A stretch of 64,000 nt of DNA from Streptomyces drozdowiczii. GTDB taxonomy: Bacteria; Actinomycetota; Actinomycetes; Streptomycetales; Streptomycetaceae. The stretch spans positions 4,154,001 to 4,218,000 of the forward strand of contig NZ_CP098740.1 in the NCBI RefSeq assembly GCF_026167665.1, read 5' to 3'. Below, piece by piece: positions 37,237-47,706 of this stretch. Under the pieces are notes generated by a model. That model saw only the letters and a program-made list of their open reading frames with translations. It had not been told where the DNA came from and did no database searches. The position numbers were made by a program, and so were the translations under genes. Each line of letters starts with the position of its first letter. Position 1 is the first letter of the stretch.

Positions 37237-38199
37237 GTGAACGCTGAAGACCCCGGCCGCATCGTCCTGCTCACCGTCAGCCACCGGGTCGCGCCCGGAC
37301 TGCTGTCCTGGCCCGCCTGGCAGGCGCTGCACGGCGCCGACGAGGTGCGCTGCGGCGAGCCGGAGCAGCCGCAGCTGCCGTATCTGAGCGAGGCCGGCGT
37401 CACCGTCACCCCGGGCGTGCCCGACGCCCAGGAGCTGGTGGACGCCTGCGCGGGCGGCCGGACCGTGGTCGTCCTCACCGGCGGCGCGGGCAATCAGCCG
37501 CTCACCGACGGCCTGGCCCGGCTGGCCGGCTCCGGACGGGTGCGGATGCCGGACCTGGAGCTGCTGCCCGGCGCGTACGACCTGCCGGGCGCCCGGCTCC
37601 TCGACCTCGTCCAGGTCATGGACCGCATCCGGGTCGAGTGCCCCTGGACCTCGCAGAAGACCCACAAGGGCCTCGCCAAGTACGCCATCGAGGAGGCGTA
37701 CGAGCTGGTCGAGGCGATCGAGGACGGCGACCGCGAGGAGCTGCGCGAGGAGCTGGGGGACGTACTGCTCCAGGTGGTCTTCCACGCGCGCATCGCGGAG
37801 GAGGACGAAGAGGAGCCGTTCTCCGTGGACGACGTGGCCGGCACGCTCATCGAGAAGCTGATCCACCGCCACCCGCACGTCTTCGGCGACGAGACCGCCG
37901 AGGTCCCGGAGGACAGTCGCGCCCATTGGATGCGCACCAAGGCGATCGAGAAGCAGCGTGAATCCGTCACCGACGGGGTACCGATCGGCCAGCCCGGCCT
38001 GGCGCTTGCCGCGAAGCTCGCGAGCCGGGTCCGTACCGCCGGACTCGACGTGCCGCTCCCCGAGGGTGACGACATCGGCTACCGCCTCCTCGCCCTCGCC
38101 GTACAGGCTCAGGAGGAGGGCATCGACCCGGAGGCCGCCCTGCGCGCCGCGGGCCGCGCGTACCGGGACGCGATCCGGACGGCGGAGGGCACCGGATAA
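37237..38199 (+). CDS. mazG: Nucleoside triphosphate pyrophosphohydrolase
   Basis: A 320-residue MazG protein that hydrolyses NTPs and dNTPs to monophosphates for housecleaning. The MazG core starts at LLDLVQVMDRIRVECPWTSQ, with the metal-binding pattern EEAYELVEAIEDGD and EELGDVLLQVVFHARIAEE, and a second, weaker helical repeat near the C-terminus. The N-terminal 100 residues resemble a tetrapyrrole-methylase-like or short non-catalytic extension common in actinobacteria. GTG start at 37237. It lies between the SurA-like gene and the P450 gene in one direction. Confidence 0.95.
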   Translation: MNAEDPGRIVLLTVSHRVAPGLLSWPAWQALHGADEVRCGEPEQPQLPYLSEAGVTVTPGVPDAQELVDACAGGRTVVVLTGGAGNQPLTDGLARLAGSGRVRMPDLELLPGAYDLPGARLLDLVQVMDRIRVECPWTSQKTHKGLAKYAIEEAYELVEAIEDGDREELREELGDVLLQVVFHARIAEEDEEEPFSVDDVAGTLIEKLIHRHPHVFGDETAEVPEDSRAHWMRTKAIEKQRESVTDGVPIGQPGLALAAKLASRVRTAGLDVPLPEGDDIGYRLLALAVQAQEEGIDPEAALRAAGRAYRDAIRTAEGTG

Positions 38200-38208
38200 C
38201 GTCGGGGA

Positions 38209-39543
38209 GTGAACGACAGCCCCGCCCAAGCCGCGGCCGTACCCGCCGGCTGCCCCGCCCACACCTCGTCCGCCGCCGTGCCGCCCGCGCCCGAGCTCTT
38301 CACCTGGGAGTTCGCCACCGACCCGTACCCCGCGTACGCCTGGCTGCGCGAGCACAGTCCCGTGCACCGCACCACGCTGCCCAGCGGGGTCGAGGCGTGG
38401 CTCGTCACCCGGTACGCGGACGCCCGGCAGGCGCTCGCCGACTCGCGGCTGTCCAAGAACCCGGCGCACCACGCCGAGCCCGCGCATGCCAAGGGGAAGA
38501 CCGGCATCCCCGGGGAGCGCAAGGCCGAGCTGATGACGCACCTGCTCAACATCGACCCGCCCGACCACACCCGGCTGCGCCGCCTGGTCTCCAAGGCGTT
38601 CACGCCCCGGCGCATCGCGCAGTTCGCGCCCCGGGTGCAGGAGCTGACGGACCGGCTCATCGACGGGTTCGTGGAGAAGGGGGAGGCCGACCTGATCCAC
38701 GAGTTCGCCTTCCCGCTCCCCATCTACGCGATCTGCGACCTGCTCGGCGTGCCCCGCGAGGACCAGGACGACTTCCGGGACTGGGCGGGCATGATGATCC
38801 GGCACGGCGGCGGGCCGCGCGGCGGGGTCGCCCGGTCCGTGAAGAAGATGCGGGCCTATCTGCTCGAACTGATCCACCGCAAGCGCGAGGACCTGGGCGA
38901 CGACCTGATCTCCGGGCTGATCAGGGCGAGCGACCACGGCGAGCACCTGACGGAGAACGAGGCCGCCGCGATGGCCTTCATCTTGCTCTTCGCCGGTTTT
39001 GAAACGACCGTGAACCTGATCGGCAATGGCGTCCACACCCTGCTGAACCACCCCGCCGAGCGCGAGCGGCTGCAACGCGCGCTGGCGGCCGGCGACAGCG
39101 AACTGCTGGCCACCGGGGTCGAGGAACTGCTGCGCTACGACGGCCCGGTGGAGCTCGCCACCTGGCGGTTCGCCACCGAGCCGCTGACCATCGGAGGGCA
39201 GCGCGTGGCGGAGGGCGATCCGGTGCTCGTGGTGCTCGCGGCGGCCGACCGGGACCCCGAGCGGTTCGCGGGACCGGACACCCTGGACCTGTCGCGGAGC
39301 GACAATCAGCACCTCGGCTACGGCCACGGCATTCATTACTGTCTGGGAGCGCCGCTCGCGCGGCTGGAGGGACAGGCCGCGCTCGCCACTCTGCTGACGC
39401 GCCTTCCGGACCTGCGACTTGCGGGAGAATCGGGGGATTTGCGGTGGCGCGGCGGGCTCATCATGCGCGGACTGCGCACTCTGCCGGTGGAATTCACGCC
39501 GGGGGCGCGCACCCGGGAAAGTGACGCTCTGTCAACTCTGTGA
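38209..39543 (+). CDS. Cytochrome P450, CYP107-like
   Basis: A 444-residue soluble P450. The I-helix oxygen-binding motif is LLFAGFETT (Phe instead of the common His), the K-helix ExxR is in VEELLRY, and the haem loop is GYGHGIHYCLGAPLAR with ligand Cys378 and Tyr in place of the usual first Phe. The position downstream of mazG matches, as I recall, S. coelicolor CYP107U1, linked to sporulation. No ferredoxin gene is adjacent, so redox partners are shared. The substrate cannot be predicted. Confidence 0.93.
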   Translation: MNDSPAQAAAVPAGCPAHTSSAAVPPAPELFTWEFATDPYPAYAWLREHSPVHRTTLPSGVEAWLVTRYADARQALADSRLSKNPAHHAEPAHAKGKTGIPGERKAELMTHLLNIDPPDHTRLRRLVSKAFTPRRIAQFAPRVQELTDRLIDGFVEKGEADLIHEFAFPLPIYAICDLLGVPREDQDDFRDWAGMMIRHGGGPRGGVARSVKKMRAYLLELIHRKREDLGDDLISGLIRASDHGEHLTENEAAAMAFILLFAGFETTVNLIGNGVHTLLNHPAERERLQRALAAGDSELLATGVEELLRYDGPVELATWRFATEPLTIGGQRVAEGDPVLVVLAAADRDPERFAGPDTLDLSRSDNQHLGYGHGIHYCLGAPLARLEGQAALATLLTRLPDLRLAGESGDLRWRGGLIMRGLRTLPVEFTPGARTRESDALSTL

Positions 39544-39570
39544 CTTTCGCGTGATCTCTACTGCATCGAC

Positions 39571-39600
39571 TTGTGACTCACGTTCGAGTTTCGCTAGGTT
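39571..39600 (+). promoter_or_regulatory. Putative promoter of the first Rpf-like gene
   Basis: TTGTGA (39571-39576), an 18-nt spacer and TAGGTT (39595-39600) lie 50 nt upstream of the ATG. A GGAAGG ribosome-binding site follows at 39636-39641. Called by eye. Confidence 0.45.
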
Positions 39601-39649
39601 CACCGTTCGACTCACCAGTCGCTTGTCAGTCACACGGAAGGCATCTCCC

Positions 39650-40693
39650 ATGGGCTCCGCGAACGGCAGACACCGCCGCCCTCGTCAGGCACCCGCCATC
39701 GTGGTCGCCGCAGGCGTCACCGGCTCGGCCATCGCCATCCCGCTGCTCGGCGCGGCAAGCGCACACGCCGCGGACACCGCGACCTGGGACCGGGTGGCCG
39801 ACTGCGAGAGCGGCGGGACCTGGAGCGCCGACCTCGGCAACGGCTCCTACGGCGGTCTCCAGTTCACGCCGGAGCTGTGGAAGGCGTACGGCGGCGAGGC
39901 TTACGCGGAGCGCGCCGACCTCGCCAGCCGCTCGCAGCAGATCGCGGTGGCCGAACGGGTCCTGGCTGCCAAGGGCCCGAAGGCGTGGCCCAGCTGTGCG
40001 GTGATCTCCGGGCTCACCAAGGCCGCGGGCAAGGCGGACGTGGACCCGGGCGACCAGGACGCGGACGAGCCCGCCCGGAGCGCCGACTCGGGCCTCGACG
40101 CCGGTCTCGGCACCGACCCGGTGGACGACGCGTCCTCGGCCTCCTCGGCCACCCCGTCGGACGCGGCGTCCGGCTCGGCCGCCACGGAGAAGAAGGCCGG
40201 CAAGGGCTCCGGCAAGCACGCGGGCAAGAGCGCCGACGCCTCCCCGTCCGCCGACCCCTCGGGCACCCCGTCCGCCGACCCGTCCGCCTCCGCCGACCCG
40301 TCCACGACGCCGTCCGCCGACCCCTCCGCGGACCCCTCGGCGAGCGCGGCGGACGACGCGCGGGCGAAGGGCGGCAAGCACCGGGGCGCCCCGGCCGCCG
40401 ACGAGGCCGCCGGGACGGCCGAGGGGCGGGACGCGGGCCGGCACGCCTCGCGGGGTGACGGTGACGCACGCGACAGCGCCACGCGGCCGGCTGACGGCAC
40501 GTACACCGTACGGCCGGGCGACAACCTCTGGGCGATCGCCGACGCGCAGGAGCTGCCCGGCGGCTGGCCCGAGCTGTACGAGGCGAACAAGGCCGAGGTG
40601 GGCTCCGACCCGGACCTCATCCTGCCCGGTCAGAACCTCGATCTGGGCCTGGCCGGCCCGGCCCCCGAGAAGGTCGCCGAGAGCGCCGGATGA
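39650..40693 (+). CDS. Secreted Rpf-type muralytic enzyme with LysM domain
   Basis: A 347-residue exported cell-wall hydrolase. A Tat/Sec-like signal (RHRRPRQAPAIVVAAGVTGS, cleavage near AHAADT) precedes a resuscitation-promoting-factor domain (about 44-115) with catalytic Glu53 in DCESGGTW and NGSYGGLQF. A long low-complexity Ser/Ala/Asp/Pro linker (about 140-280) with SADPS repeats leads to a C-terminal LysM (YTVRPGDNLWAIADA ... LPGQNLDL) that binds peptidoglycan. The next gene encodes a shorter relative. Such enzymes help spore germination in Streptomyces. Unlike the next gene, no riboswitch is evident upstream. Confidence 0.95.
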   Translation: MGSANGRHRRPRQAPAIVVAAGVTGSAIAIPLLGAASAHAADTATWDRVADCESGGTWSADLGNGSYGGLQFTPELWKAYGGEAYAERADLASRSQQIAVAERVLAAKGPKAWPSCAVISGLTKAAGKADVDPGDQDADEPARSADSGLDAGLGTDPVDDASSASSATPSDAASGSAATEKKAGKGSGKHAGKSADASPSADPSGTPSADPSASADPSTTPSADPSADPSASAADDARAKGGKHRGAPAADEAAGTAEGRDAGRHASRGDGDARDSATRPADGTYTVRPGDNLWAIADAQELPGGWPELYEANKAEVGSDPDLILPGQNLDLGLAGPAPEKVAESAG

Positions 40694-40726
40694 GCCGTTA
40701 GAGCCCTCTGTGCTTTGGGTGGTTTA

Positions 40727-40770
40727 AGAGGCCCATGTCCCACTTTTGACCGAGTGAGACATGGGTCTCT
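40727..40770 (+). terminator. Terminator of the first Rpf-like gene
   Basis: A 13-bp hairpin (40727-40739 with 40758-40770, one G-T wobble) extends inward to about 17 bp and is followed by TTTG. It begins 34 nt after the stop. Confidence 0.85.
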
Positions 40771-40946
40771 TTGCGTGAACTCACGCTGCTTGTCCGGGAG
40801 GTCCCGCCGCATCCGTTCCGACCTGCACAAATGAGGGTTCATCGGATGCTCTTACGGGATGATTATCCGGTATGTCCTTCTTTGAATATGGCCGGTGGGT
40901 GTGATTACGGTCGGAACCGCTCGCACCGCGGGCCCCGTCGACCGTC

Positions 40947-41133
40947 ACGCCGAATCCTGCCGTCGGTCGAAGGGAACAGACGCGAAAGCGCCGTAGGCAG
41001 GAGCGGGGGACCCAGGTAGGCGCTGGGCCCGGTCGTCGGGAGACGAACCGGGGCCGGCTAGGGGTGAAGTCGCGCCAGGAGCGCGGCCGGGCAACTCACT
41101 TGGCCCGAACCCGACAGCTCACCTCGCAGGCGT
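40947..41133 (+). ncRNA. Cyclic di-AMP riboswitch (ydaO-yuaA leader)
   Basis: The conserved blocks of the ydaO-yuaA class appear in order: CGCCGAATCCTGCC near 40948, GGCAGGAGCGGGGGACCCA near 40992-41012, GGGGTGAAGTC near 41061, GGGCAACTCACTTGGCCCGA near 41088, then CCCGACAGCTCACCTCGCAGG near 41110. ACGCC at the start pairs with GGCGT at the end. It sits directly upstream of rpfA, as known in S. coelicolor where the element controls rpfA. The outer stem ends about 6 nt before the ribosome-binding site, so control could act at termination within the aptamer or at translation. The rest of the 458-bp gap holds only the upstream terminator and presumably the promoter. Confidence 0.93.
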
Positions 41134-41139
41134 CGGTGA

Positions 41140-41868
<729 letters not shown>

Positions 41869-41908
41869 CGAAGCAGCCGCGATCCCTCCTCGCTGATCGC
41901 TCAGGCCG

Positions 41909-41953
41909 CCCCGGCCCGGCACGCACTCTCCCCCCGTGTGTGCCGGGCCGGGG
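41909..41953 (+). terminator. Terminator of rpfA
   Basis: A perfect 14-bp inverted repeat (41909-41922 with 41940-41953) with a 17-nt loop starts 41 nt after the rpfA stop. Confidence 0.85.
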
Positions 41954-43456
<1,503 letters not shown>

Positions 43457-43460
43457 CGGC

Positions 43461-43485
43461 CCGTCGGGGGCTGACGCCCCCTCGG
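43461..43485 (+). terminator. Hairpin downstream of eno
   Basis: An imperfect inverted repeat (about CCGTCGGGGGC with GCCCCCTCGG, loop TGAC) starts 4 nt after the eno stop. Confidence 0.6.
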
Positions 43486-43565
43486 GTACCCCCCGCCTCC
43501 GTCCGTCCCCGCGCCCGGTCACGTACCGTGTGCGGGGACGGACGTCGTAATGGGGAGGCGGGAAC

Positions 43566-44036
43566 ATGGCCGTGAAGGACAGGGACCGGTTCTCCACCGC
43601 GACCCGGCTGCGGCTGCTCGGTGAGCAGACCGCCGCCCGCGTCTACCGGTCCCAGAACCGGCGCCAGGCCCGCCGCTCCCGGCTCACCGGCCGGGCCGCC
43701 TTCCTGGCCCTGGTCGTCTGCTCCCTGGTCGTCGCCCTCGCGTATCCGATGCGGCAGTACGTGTCGCAGCGCGACGAGATCGCCGACCAGCGCAGGCTGG
43801 CCCGCGAGGCCGAGGCGCGCACCGAGGAGCTGCGGGACCAGAAGGCCCGGCTCCAGGACGACGCGTACATCAAGCGGCTGGCCCGCGAGCACCTGCACTA
43901 CGTTCTTCCCGGGGAGACCGGCTACACCGTGGTCGACCCCGACGCGGTCAAGGAGCGCAACGGGAAGCCGGCCGAGACGGACCGGCCCTGGCACTCCAAC
44001 CTGTGGGACGGCGTGGACAGCGCCGACCGCGGCTGA
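43566..44036 (+). CDS. divIC: Septum formation initiator FtsB/DivIC family
   Basis: A 156-residue bitopic membrane protein of the FtsB/DivIC family, part of the FtsQ-FtsL-DivIC division subcomplex that activates septal wall synthesis. A basic cytoplasmic N-terminus (RSQNRRQARRSRLTGR) is followed by one membrane segment (about residues 43-63, AAFLALVVCSLVVALAY) and a coiled coil (about 68-100, DEIADQRRLAREAEARTEEL), ending in the family signature YIKRLAREHLHYVLPGETGY. The gene order eno-divIC-DUF501-ppx is conserved in actinobacteria. Confidence 0.93.
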   Translation: MAVKDRDRFSTATRLRLLGEQTAARVYRSQNRRQARRSRLTGRAAFLALVVCSLVVALAYPMRQYVSQRDEIADQRRLAREAEARTEELRDQKARLQDDAYIKRLAREHLHYVLPGETGYTVVDPDAVKERNGKPAETDRPWHSNLWDGVDSADRG

Positions 44037-44106
44037 CGGCCGCCCCCACCCCCGTACCTCTGCAGAACCCGCGGTTCGAGCAGTCCGATCAGCACCCTAG
44101 GCAGGC

Positions 44107-44646
44107 ATGGAAACGCCCCCTCCCCAGACCGAGCCCACCGTCCCCACCGAGGCGGACATCGCCGCGTTCCAGCAGCAGCTGGGCCGCCCGCCGCGCGGGC
44201 TGCGCGCCATCGCGCACCGCTGTCCGTGCGGCAACCCGGACGTGGTCGAGACGCAGCCCCGGCTGGAGGACGGCACGCCGTTCCCGACGACGTACTACCT
44301 GACGTGCCCGCGCGCCGCGTCCGCGATCGGCACGCTGGAGGCGAACGGGGTCATGAAGGAGATGACCGAGCGCCTGGGCAGGGACCCGGAGCTGGCGGCG
44401 GCGTACCGGGCGGCGCACGAGGACTACATCGCGCGGCGCGACGCCATCGAGGTCCTGGAGGGCTTCCCGAGCGCCGGCGGCATGCCGGACCGGGTGAAGT
44501 GCCTGCACGTCCTCGTCGGGCACTCGCTGGCGGCCGGTCCCGGCGTCAACCCGCTGGGCGACGAGGCGATCGCGATGCTCCCGGAGTGGTGGCGCAAGGG
44601 CCCGTGCGTGTCGCCGTGCGGCGAGCAGGGTACGGACGAGGGCTGA
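44107..44646 (+). CDS. DUF501 domain-containing protein
   Basis: A 179-residue protein of the conserved actinobacterial DUF501 family, function unknown. The core shows a Cys/His-rich possible metal site (AHRCPCGNPDVVETQPRLED), the YYLTCPRAASAIGTLEANG stretch, RVKCLHVLVGHSLAAGPGVN and a closing CVSPC. Four cysteines and several histidines in conserved positions suggest metal binding. It lies between divIC and ppx, 13 nt before the latter, and is probably in one operon with it. Confidence 0.93.
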   Translation: METPPPQTEPTVPTEADIAAFQQQLGRPPRGLRAIAHRCPCGNPDVVETQPRLEDGTPFPTTYYLTCPRAASAIGTLEANGVMKEMTERLGRDPELAAAYRAAHEDYIARRDAIEVLEGFPSAGGMPDRVKCLHVLVGHSLAAGPGVNPLGDEAIAMLPEWWRKGPCVSPCGEQGTDEG

Positions 44647-44659
44647 GGGGGCGGCAGAC

Positions 44660-45601
44660 ATGACGCGCGTGGCCGCCATCGACTGCGGCACCAACTCGAT
44701 CCGCCTGCTGGTCGCGGACGCCGATCCGGTCACCGGGGAGCTCGTGGAGTACGCCCGGCGCATGGAGATCGTCCGGCTCGGGCAGGGCGTCGACCGGACC
44801 GGCCGGCTCGCCCCCGAGGCGCTGGAGCGCACGTTCGCCGCCTGCCGGAGTTACGCGGACGTGATCAAGGAGCACGGCGCCGAGAGGATCCGCTTCGTCG
44901 CCACCTCCGCCTCCCGGGACGCGGAGAACCGGGACGACTTCGTGCGCGGGGTGCGGGACATCCTGGGCGTCGAGCCGGAGGTGATCAGCGGGGACCAGGA
45001 GGCCGCGTTCTCGTTCACCGGGGCGACCAAGGAGCTGACCGGGCGCGACGACCTGGCGAAGCCGTACCTGGTGGTGGACATCGGCGGCGGCTCCACGGAG
45101 TTCGTCGTGGGCGACGACCGGGTGAGCGCCGCCCGGTCCGTGGACATCGGCTGCGTCCGGCTGACCGAGCGCCACCTCGTGCGTGACGGCGTGGTCAGTG
45201 ACCCGCCCTCCGCCGAGGGCGCCGAGGCGATCCGCGCCGACGTGGCCGCCGCGCTGGACCTGGCGGAGGAGACCGTGCCGCTCGCCTCCGCGGCGACGCT
45301 AGTCGGCCTCGCGGGGACGGTCACCACGGTCGCCGCGATGGCGCTGGGCCTGGAGGAGTACGACTCCGAGGCGATTCACCACTCCCGCGTCTCCCTGGAG
45401 CAGGTCCGGGAGATCACCGCGCGGCTGCTGGCCTCCAGCCACGCGGAGCGCGCGGCGATCGGCGCGATGCACCCGGGCCGGGTCGATGTGATCCCGGCCG
45501 GTGCGCTGATCCTCCAGGCCGTGATGGAGCGGACCGGGGCGCGCGAGGTCGTGGTGAGCGAACACGACATTCTGGACGGAATCGCCTTTTCGCTGGCGTG
45601 A
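44660..45601 (+). CDS. ppx: Ppx/GppA family exopolyphosphatase
   Basis: A 313-residue member of the ASKHA fold Ppx/GppA family that hydrolyses polyphosphate or pppGpp. It has the phosphate-1 loop IDCGTNSIRLLVAD, RFVATSASRDAENRDDF, the catalytic-Glu region ISGDQEAAFSF and the phosphate-2 loop VVDIGGGSTEFVVGD, and ends HDILDGIAFSLA. At this size it is the short two-domain type common in actinobacteria, where activity on pppGpp is often weak. A hairpin follows the stop. Confidence 0.94.
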   Translation: MTRVAAIDCGTNSIRLLVADADPVTGELVEYARRMEIVRLGQGVDRTGRLAPEALERTFAACRSYADVIKEHGAERIRFVATSASRDAENRDDFVRGVRDILGVEPEVISGDQEAAFSFTGATKELTGRDDLAKPYLVVDIGGGSTEFVVGDDRVSAARSVDIGCVRLTERHLVRDGVVSDPPSAEGAEAIRADVAAALDLAEETVPLASAATLVGLAGTVTTVAAMALGLEEYDSEAIHHSRVSLEQVREITARLLASSHAERAAIGAMHPGRVDVIPAGALILQAVMERTGAREVVVSEHDILDGIAFSLA

Positions 45602-45618
45602 GCCGGGCGCTCATACGT

Positions 45619-45650
45619 CGTCCCGCCCGCACCGTTGAGTGGGCGGGACG
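45619..45650 (+). terminator. Terminator of the divIC-DUF501-ppx operon
   Basis: A perfect 10-bp inverted repeat CGTCCCGCCC / GGGCGGGACG (45619-45628, 45641-45650) with a 12-nt loop starts 18 nt after the ppx stop. Confidence 0.75.
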
Positions 45651-45690
45651 TGCCTGGTGGGGCGGCTTCGGGGCCGCCTCGCCACCAACT

Positions 45691-45708
45691 TCGTGAACTT
45701 CTTCACAA
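45691..45708. promoter_or_regulatory. Rex operator-like site (distal) upstream of ndh
   Basis: TCGTGAACTTCTTCACAA matches the Rex consensus TTGTGAANNNNTTCACAA at all but one fixed position with the correct 4-nt spacing. Rex is the NADH/NAD-sensing repressor of Streptomyces respiratory genes. It lies about 308 bp before the ndh start in a 414-bp gap that holds no gene. Confidence 0.6.
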
Positions 45709-45963
45709 GGAATTGCCCACCCCGGGCCCGTCTTCTGCTCCGGATGGGTCACGCAAGGGGTGAGCGGGGTCACTCGGGGGCCGGACCGAAGGGTTCCGGG
45801 AGTGTTACGCCCCGGTGTACCGGGCGGGCCCTTCGCCCGGGGCCGGGGGCCAAGGGCCAGCTCGCAGGCGGTGAACAACGTTCACCACTGTAACGGGGTT
45901 CCCGGTGCGGGCCATGACCTGGGTCACGCGGGCGGCGAACTATAGCAGAGGGTGGCCACAACC

Positions 45964-45981
45964 TTGTGAAGGGGCTCACGA
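45964..45981. promoter_or_regulatory. Rex operator-like site (proximal) upstream of ndh
   Basis: TTGTGAAGGGGCTCACGA matches the Rex consensus with two mismatches in the right arm. It lies 35 bp before the ndh ATG and just downstream of a TATAGC -10-like hexamer (45941-45946), a repressing position. Confidence 0.55.
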
Positions 45982-46015
45982 GCATGCCCCCCGAGTGGGG
46001 TGGATACTCGATGGC

Positions 46016-47401
46016 ATGAGCACCACGGAGCGTCCCAGGATCCTCGTAGTAGGCGGTGGGTACGTAGGTCTGTACGCAGCTCGGCGCATCCTCAAGAAGA
46101 TGCGCTACGGCGAGGCGACCGTCACGGTCGTCGACCCCCGGTCGTACATGACCTATCAGCCCTTCCTCCCCGAAGCTGCCGCCGGCAGCATCTCCCCTCG
46201 GCATGTCGTCGTCCCGCTGCGGCGCGTCCTGCCCAAGGCCGAGGTGCTCACCGGGCGGGTCACGACCATTGACCAGGACCGCAAGGTCGCCACGGTCGCG
46301 CCGCTCGTCGGCGAGGCCTACGAGCTGCCCTTCGACTACCTGGTCATCGCGCTCGGCGCGGTCTCCCGCACCTTCCCGATCCCCGGCCTCGCCGAGCAGG
46401 GCATCGGCATGAAGGGCATCGAGGAGGCCATCGGCCTGCGCAACCACGTTCTGGAGCAGCTGGACAAGGCCGACTCCACGACGGACGAGGACGTCCGCCG
46501 CCGGGCCCTCACCTTCGTCTTCGTGGGCGGCGGGTTCGCCGGTGCGGAGACCATCGGCGAGGTCGAGGACATGGCCCGCGACGCGGCCAAGTACTACACC
46601 AACGTGAAGCGCGAGGACATGCGCTTCATCCTGGTCGACGCCGCCGACAAGATCCTCCCCGAGGTCGGCCCGAAGCTCGGGACCTGGGGCCGCGAGCACC
46701 TGGAGTCCCGTGGTGTCGAGGTCTTCCTATCGACCTCCATGGACTCCTGCGTCGACGGCCACGTGGTGCTGAAGAACGGCCTGGAGGTCGACTCCAACAC
46801 CATCGTGTGGACCGCCGGTGTGAAGCCGAACCCGGCGCTGGCCCGCTTCGGCCTGCCGCTCGGCCCCCGCGGCCACGTCGACACCACCGAGAAGCTCCAG
46901 GTGCAGGGCACCGACTACATCTGGGCCGCGGGCGACAACGCCCAGGTCCCGGACATGGTCGGCCGCAAGGCGGGCAACCCCAACGCCTGGTGCCCGCCGA
47001 ACGCCCAGCACGCGCTGCGTCAGGCCAGGGTCCTCGGCGACAACGTGATCTCCGGGATGCGCGGCTTCCCGCAGGCCGACTACAGCCACGCCAACAAGGG
47101 CGCGGTCGCCGGTCTGGGCCTGCACAAGGGCGTGGCGATGATCGTCATGGGCAAGATGAAGATCAAGCTCAAGGGCCGCCTCGCCTGGTACATGCACCGT
47201 GGCTACCACGGTCTGGCGATGCCGACCTGGAACCGTAAGATCCGGATCTTCGCCGACTGGACCCTCGCGATGTTCCTCAAGCGCGAGGTCGTCTCCCTCG
47301 GTGCCATGGAGACGCCGCGCGAGGAGTTCTACGAGGCCGCCAAGCCGGCCCCCGCGCCGGCCGCCGCCAAGCCCGTGGGCGAGAAGGCCAAGGCCTCCTA
47401 G
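46016..47401 (+). CDS. ndh: Type II NADH dehydrogenase (NDH-2)
   Basis: A 461-residue membrane-bound flavoprotein that oxidises NADH and reduces menaquinone without proton pumping. It has the FAD-binding ILVVGGGYVGLYAARRI at the N-terminus, the second dinucleotide fold FVFVGGGFAGAETIGEVEDM for NADH, the FAD motif DYIWAAGDNAQVPD, and a C-terminal hydrophobic anchor (FADWTLAMFLKREVVSLG). The ATG at 46016 follows weak ribosome-binding sequence. Two upstream Rex-like sites suggest redox control. Confidence 0.94.
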   Translation: MSTTERPRILVVGGGYVGLYAARRILKKMRYGEATVTVVDPRSYMTYQPFLPEAAAGSISPRHVVVPLRRVLPKAEVLTGRVTTIDQDRKVATVAPLVGEAYELPFDYLVIALGAVSRTFPIPGLAEQGIGMKGIEEAIGLRNHVLEQLDKADSTTDEDVRRRALTFVFVGGGFAGAETIGEVEDMARDAAKYYTNVKREDMRFILVDAADKILPEVGPKLGTWGREHLESRGVEVFLSTSMDSCVDGHVVLKNGLEVDSNTIVWTAGVKPNPALARFGLPLGPRGHVDTTEKLQVQGTDYIWAAGDNAQVPDMVGRKAGNPNAWCPPNAQHALRQARVLGDNVISGMRGFPQADYSHANKGAVAGLGLHKGVAMIVMGKMKIKLKGRLAWYMHRGYHGLAMPTWNRKIRIFADWTLAMFLKREVVSLGAMETPREEFYEAAKPAPAPAAAKPVGEKAKAS

Positions 47402-47434
47402 CTCCACCGGGCCGTAACGGCCGCAGTACGACGC

Positions 47435-47478
47435 CCGAAGGGGCCGTCCGCCATCCGTGGTGCGGACGGCCCCTTCGG
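47435..47478 (+). terminator. Terminator of ndh
   Basis: A perfect 17-bp inverted repeat (47435-47451 with 47462-47478) with a 10-nt loop starts 34 nt after the ndh stop. The rest of the 305-bp gap to the next gene holds a likely promoter but no gene. Confidence 0.85.
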
Positions 47479-47706
47479 CGTATCCGGGTACGAGAAGAGG
47501 GGGCGCGGCAGGGGCCGCACCCCCGGCGGATGCGTGTGCCGTGCACGCATTTTGCCGTTCCCTTGCCCGGTAGCGGGATGGCCGGGCCGCCGCAGACTGT
47601 TGTGGGGGATGTACCACGCCAAGGCGCCCCGGGTGCCGGGGCGTGGTCCGGGACATGTGTGGGCATGTCCGGTCCGTCGGGAAACACCGTCACGGAGGTG
47701 TGCGCC

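Noticed and set aside
40240..40345. SADPS-type repeats in the first Rpf-like gene as a CRISPR-like or satellite array
   Set aside because: Repeats are short, imperfect and in frame; they encode a low-complexity linker between the catalytic and LysM domains.
45870..45886. Third Rex-like site GGTGAACAACGTTCACC upstream of ndh
   Set aside because: Perfect palindrome, but the spacing between GTGAA and TTCAC is 5 nt, not the 4 nt of Rex operators. It may bind another regulator.
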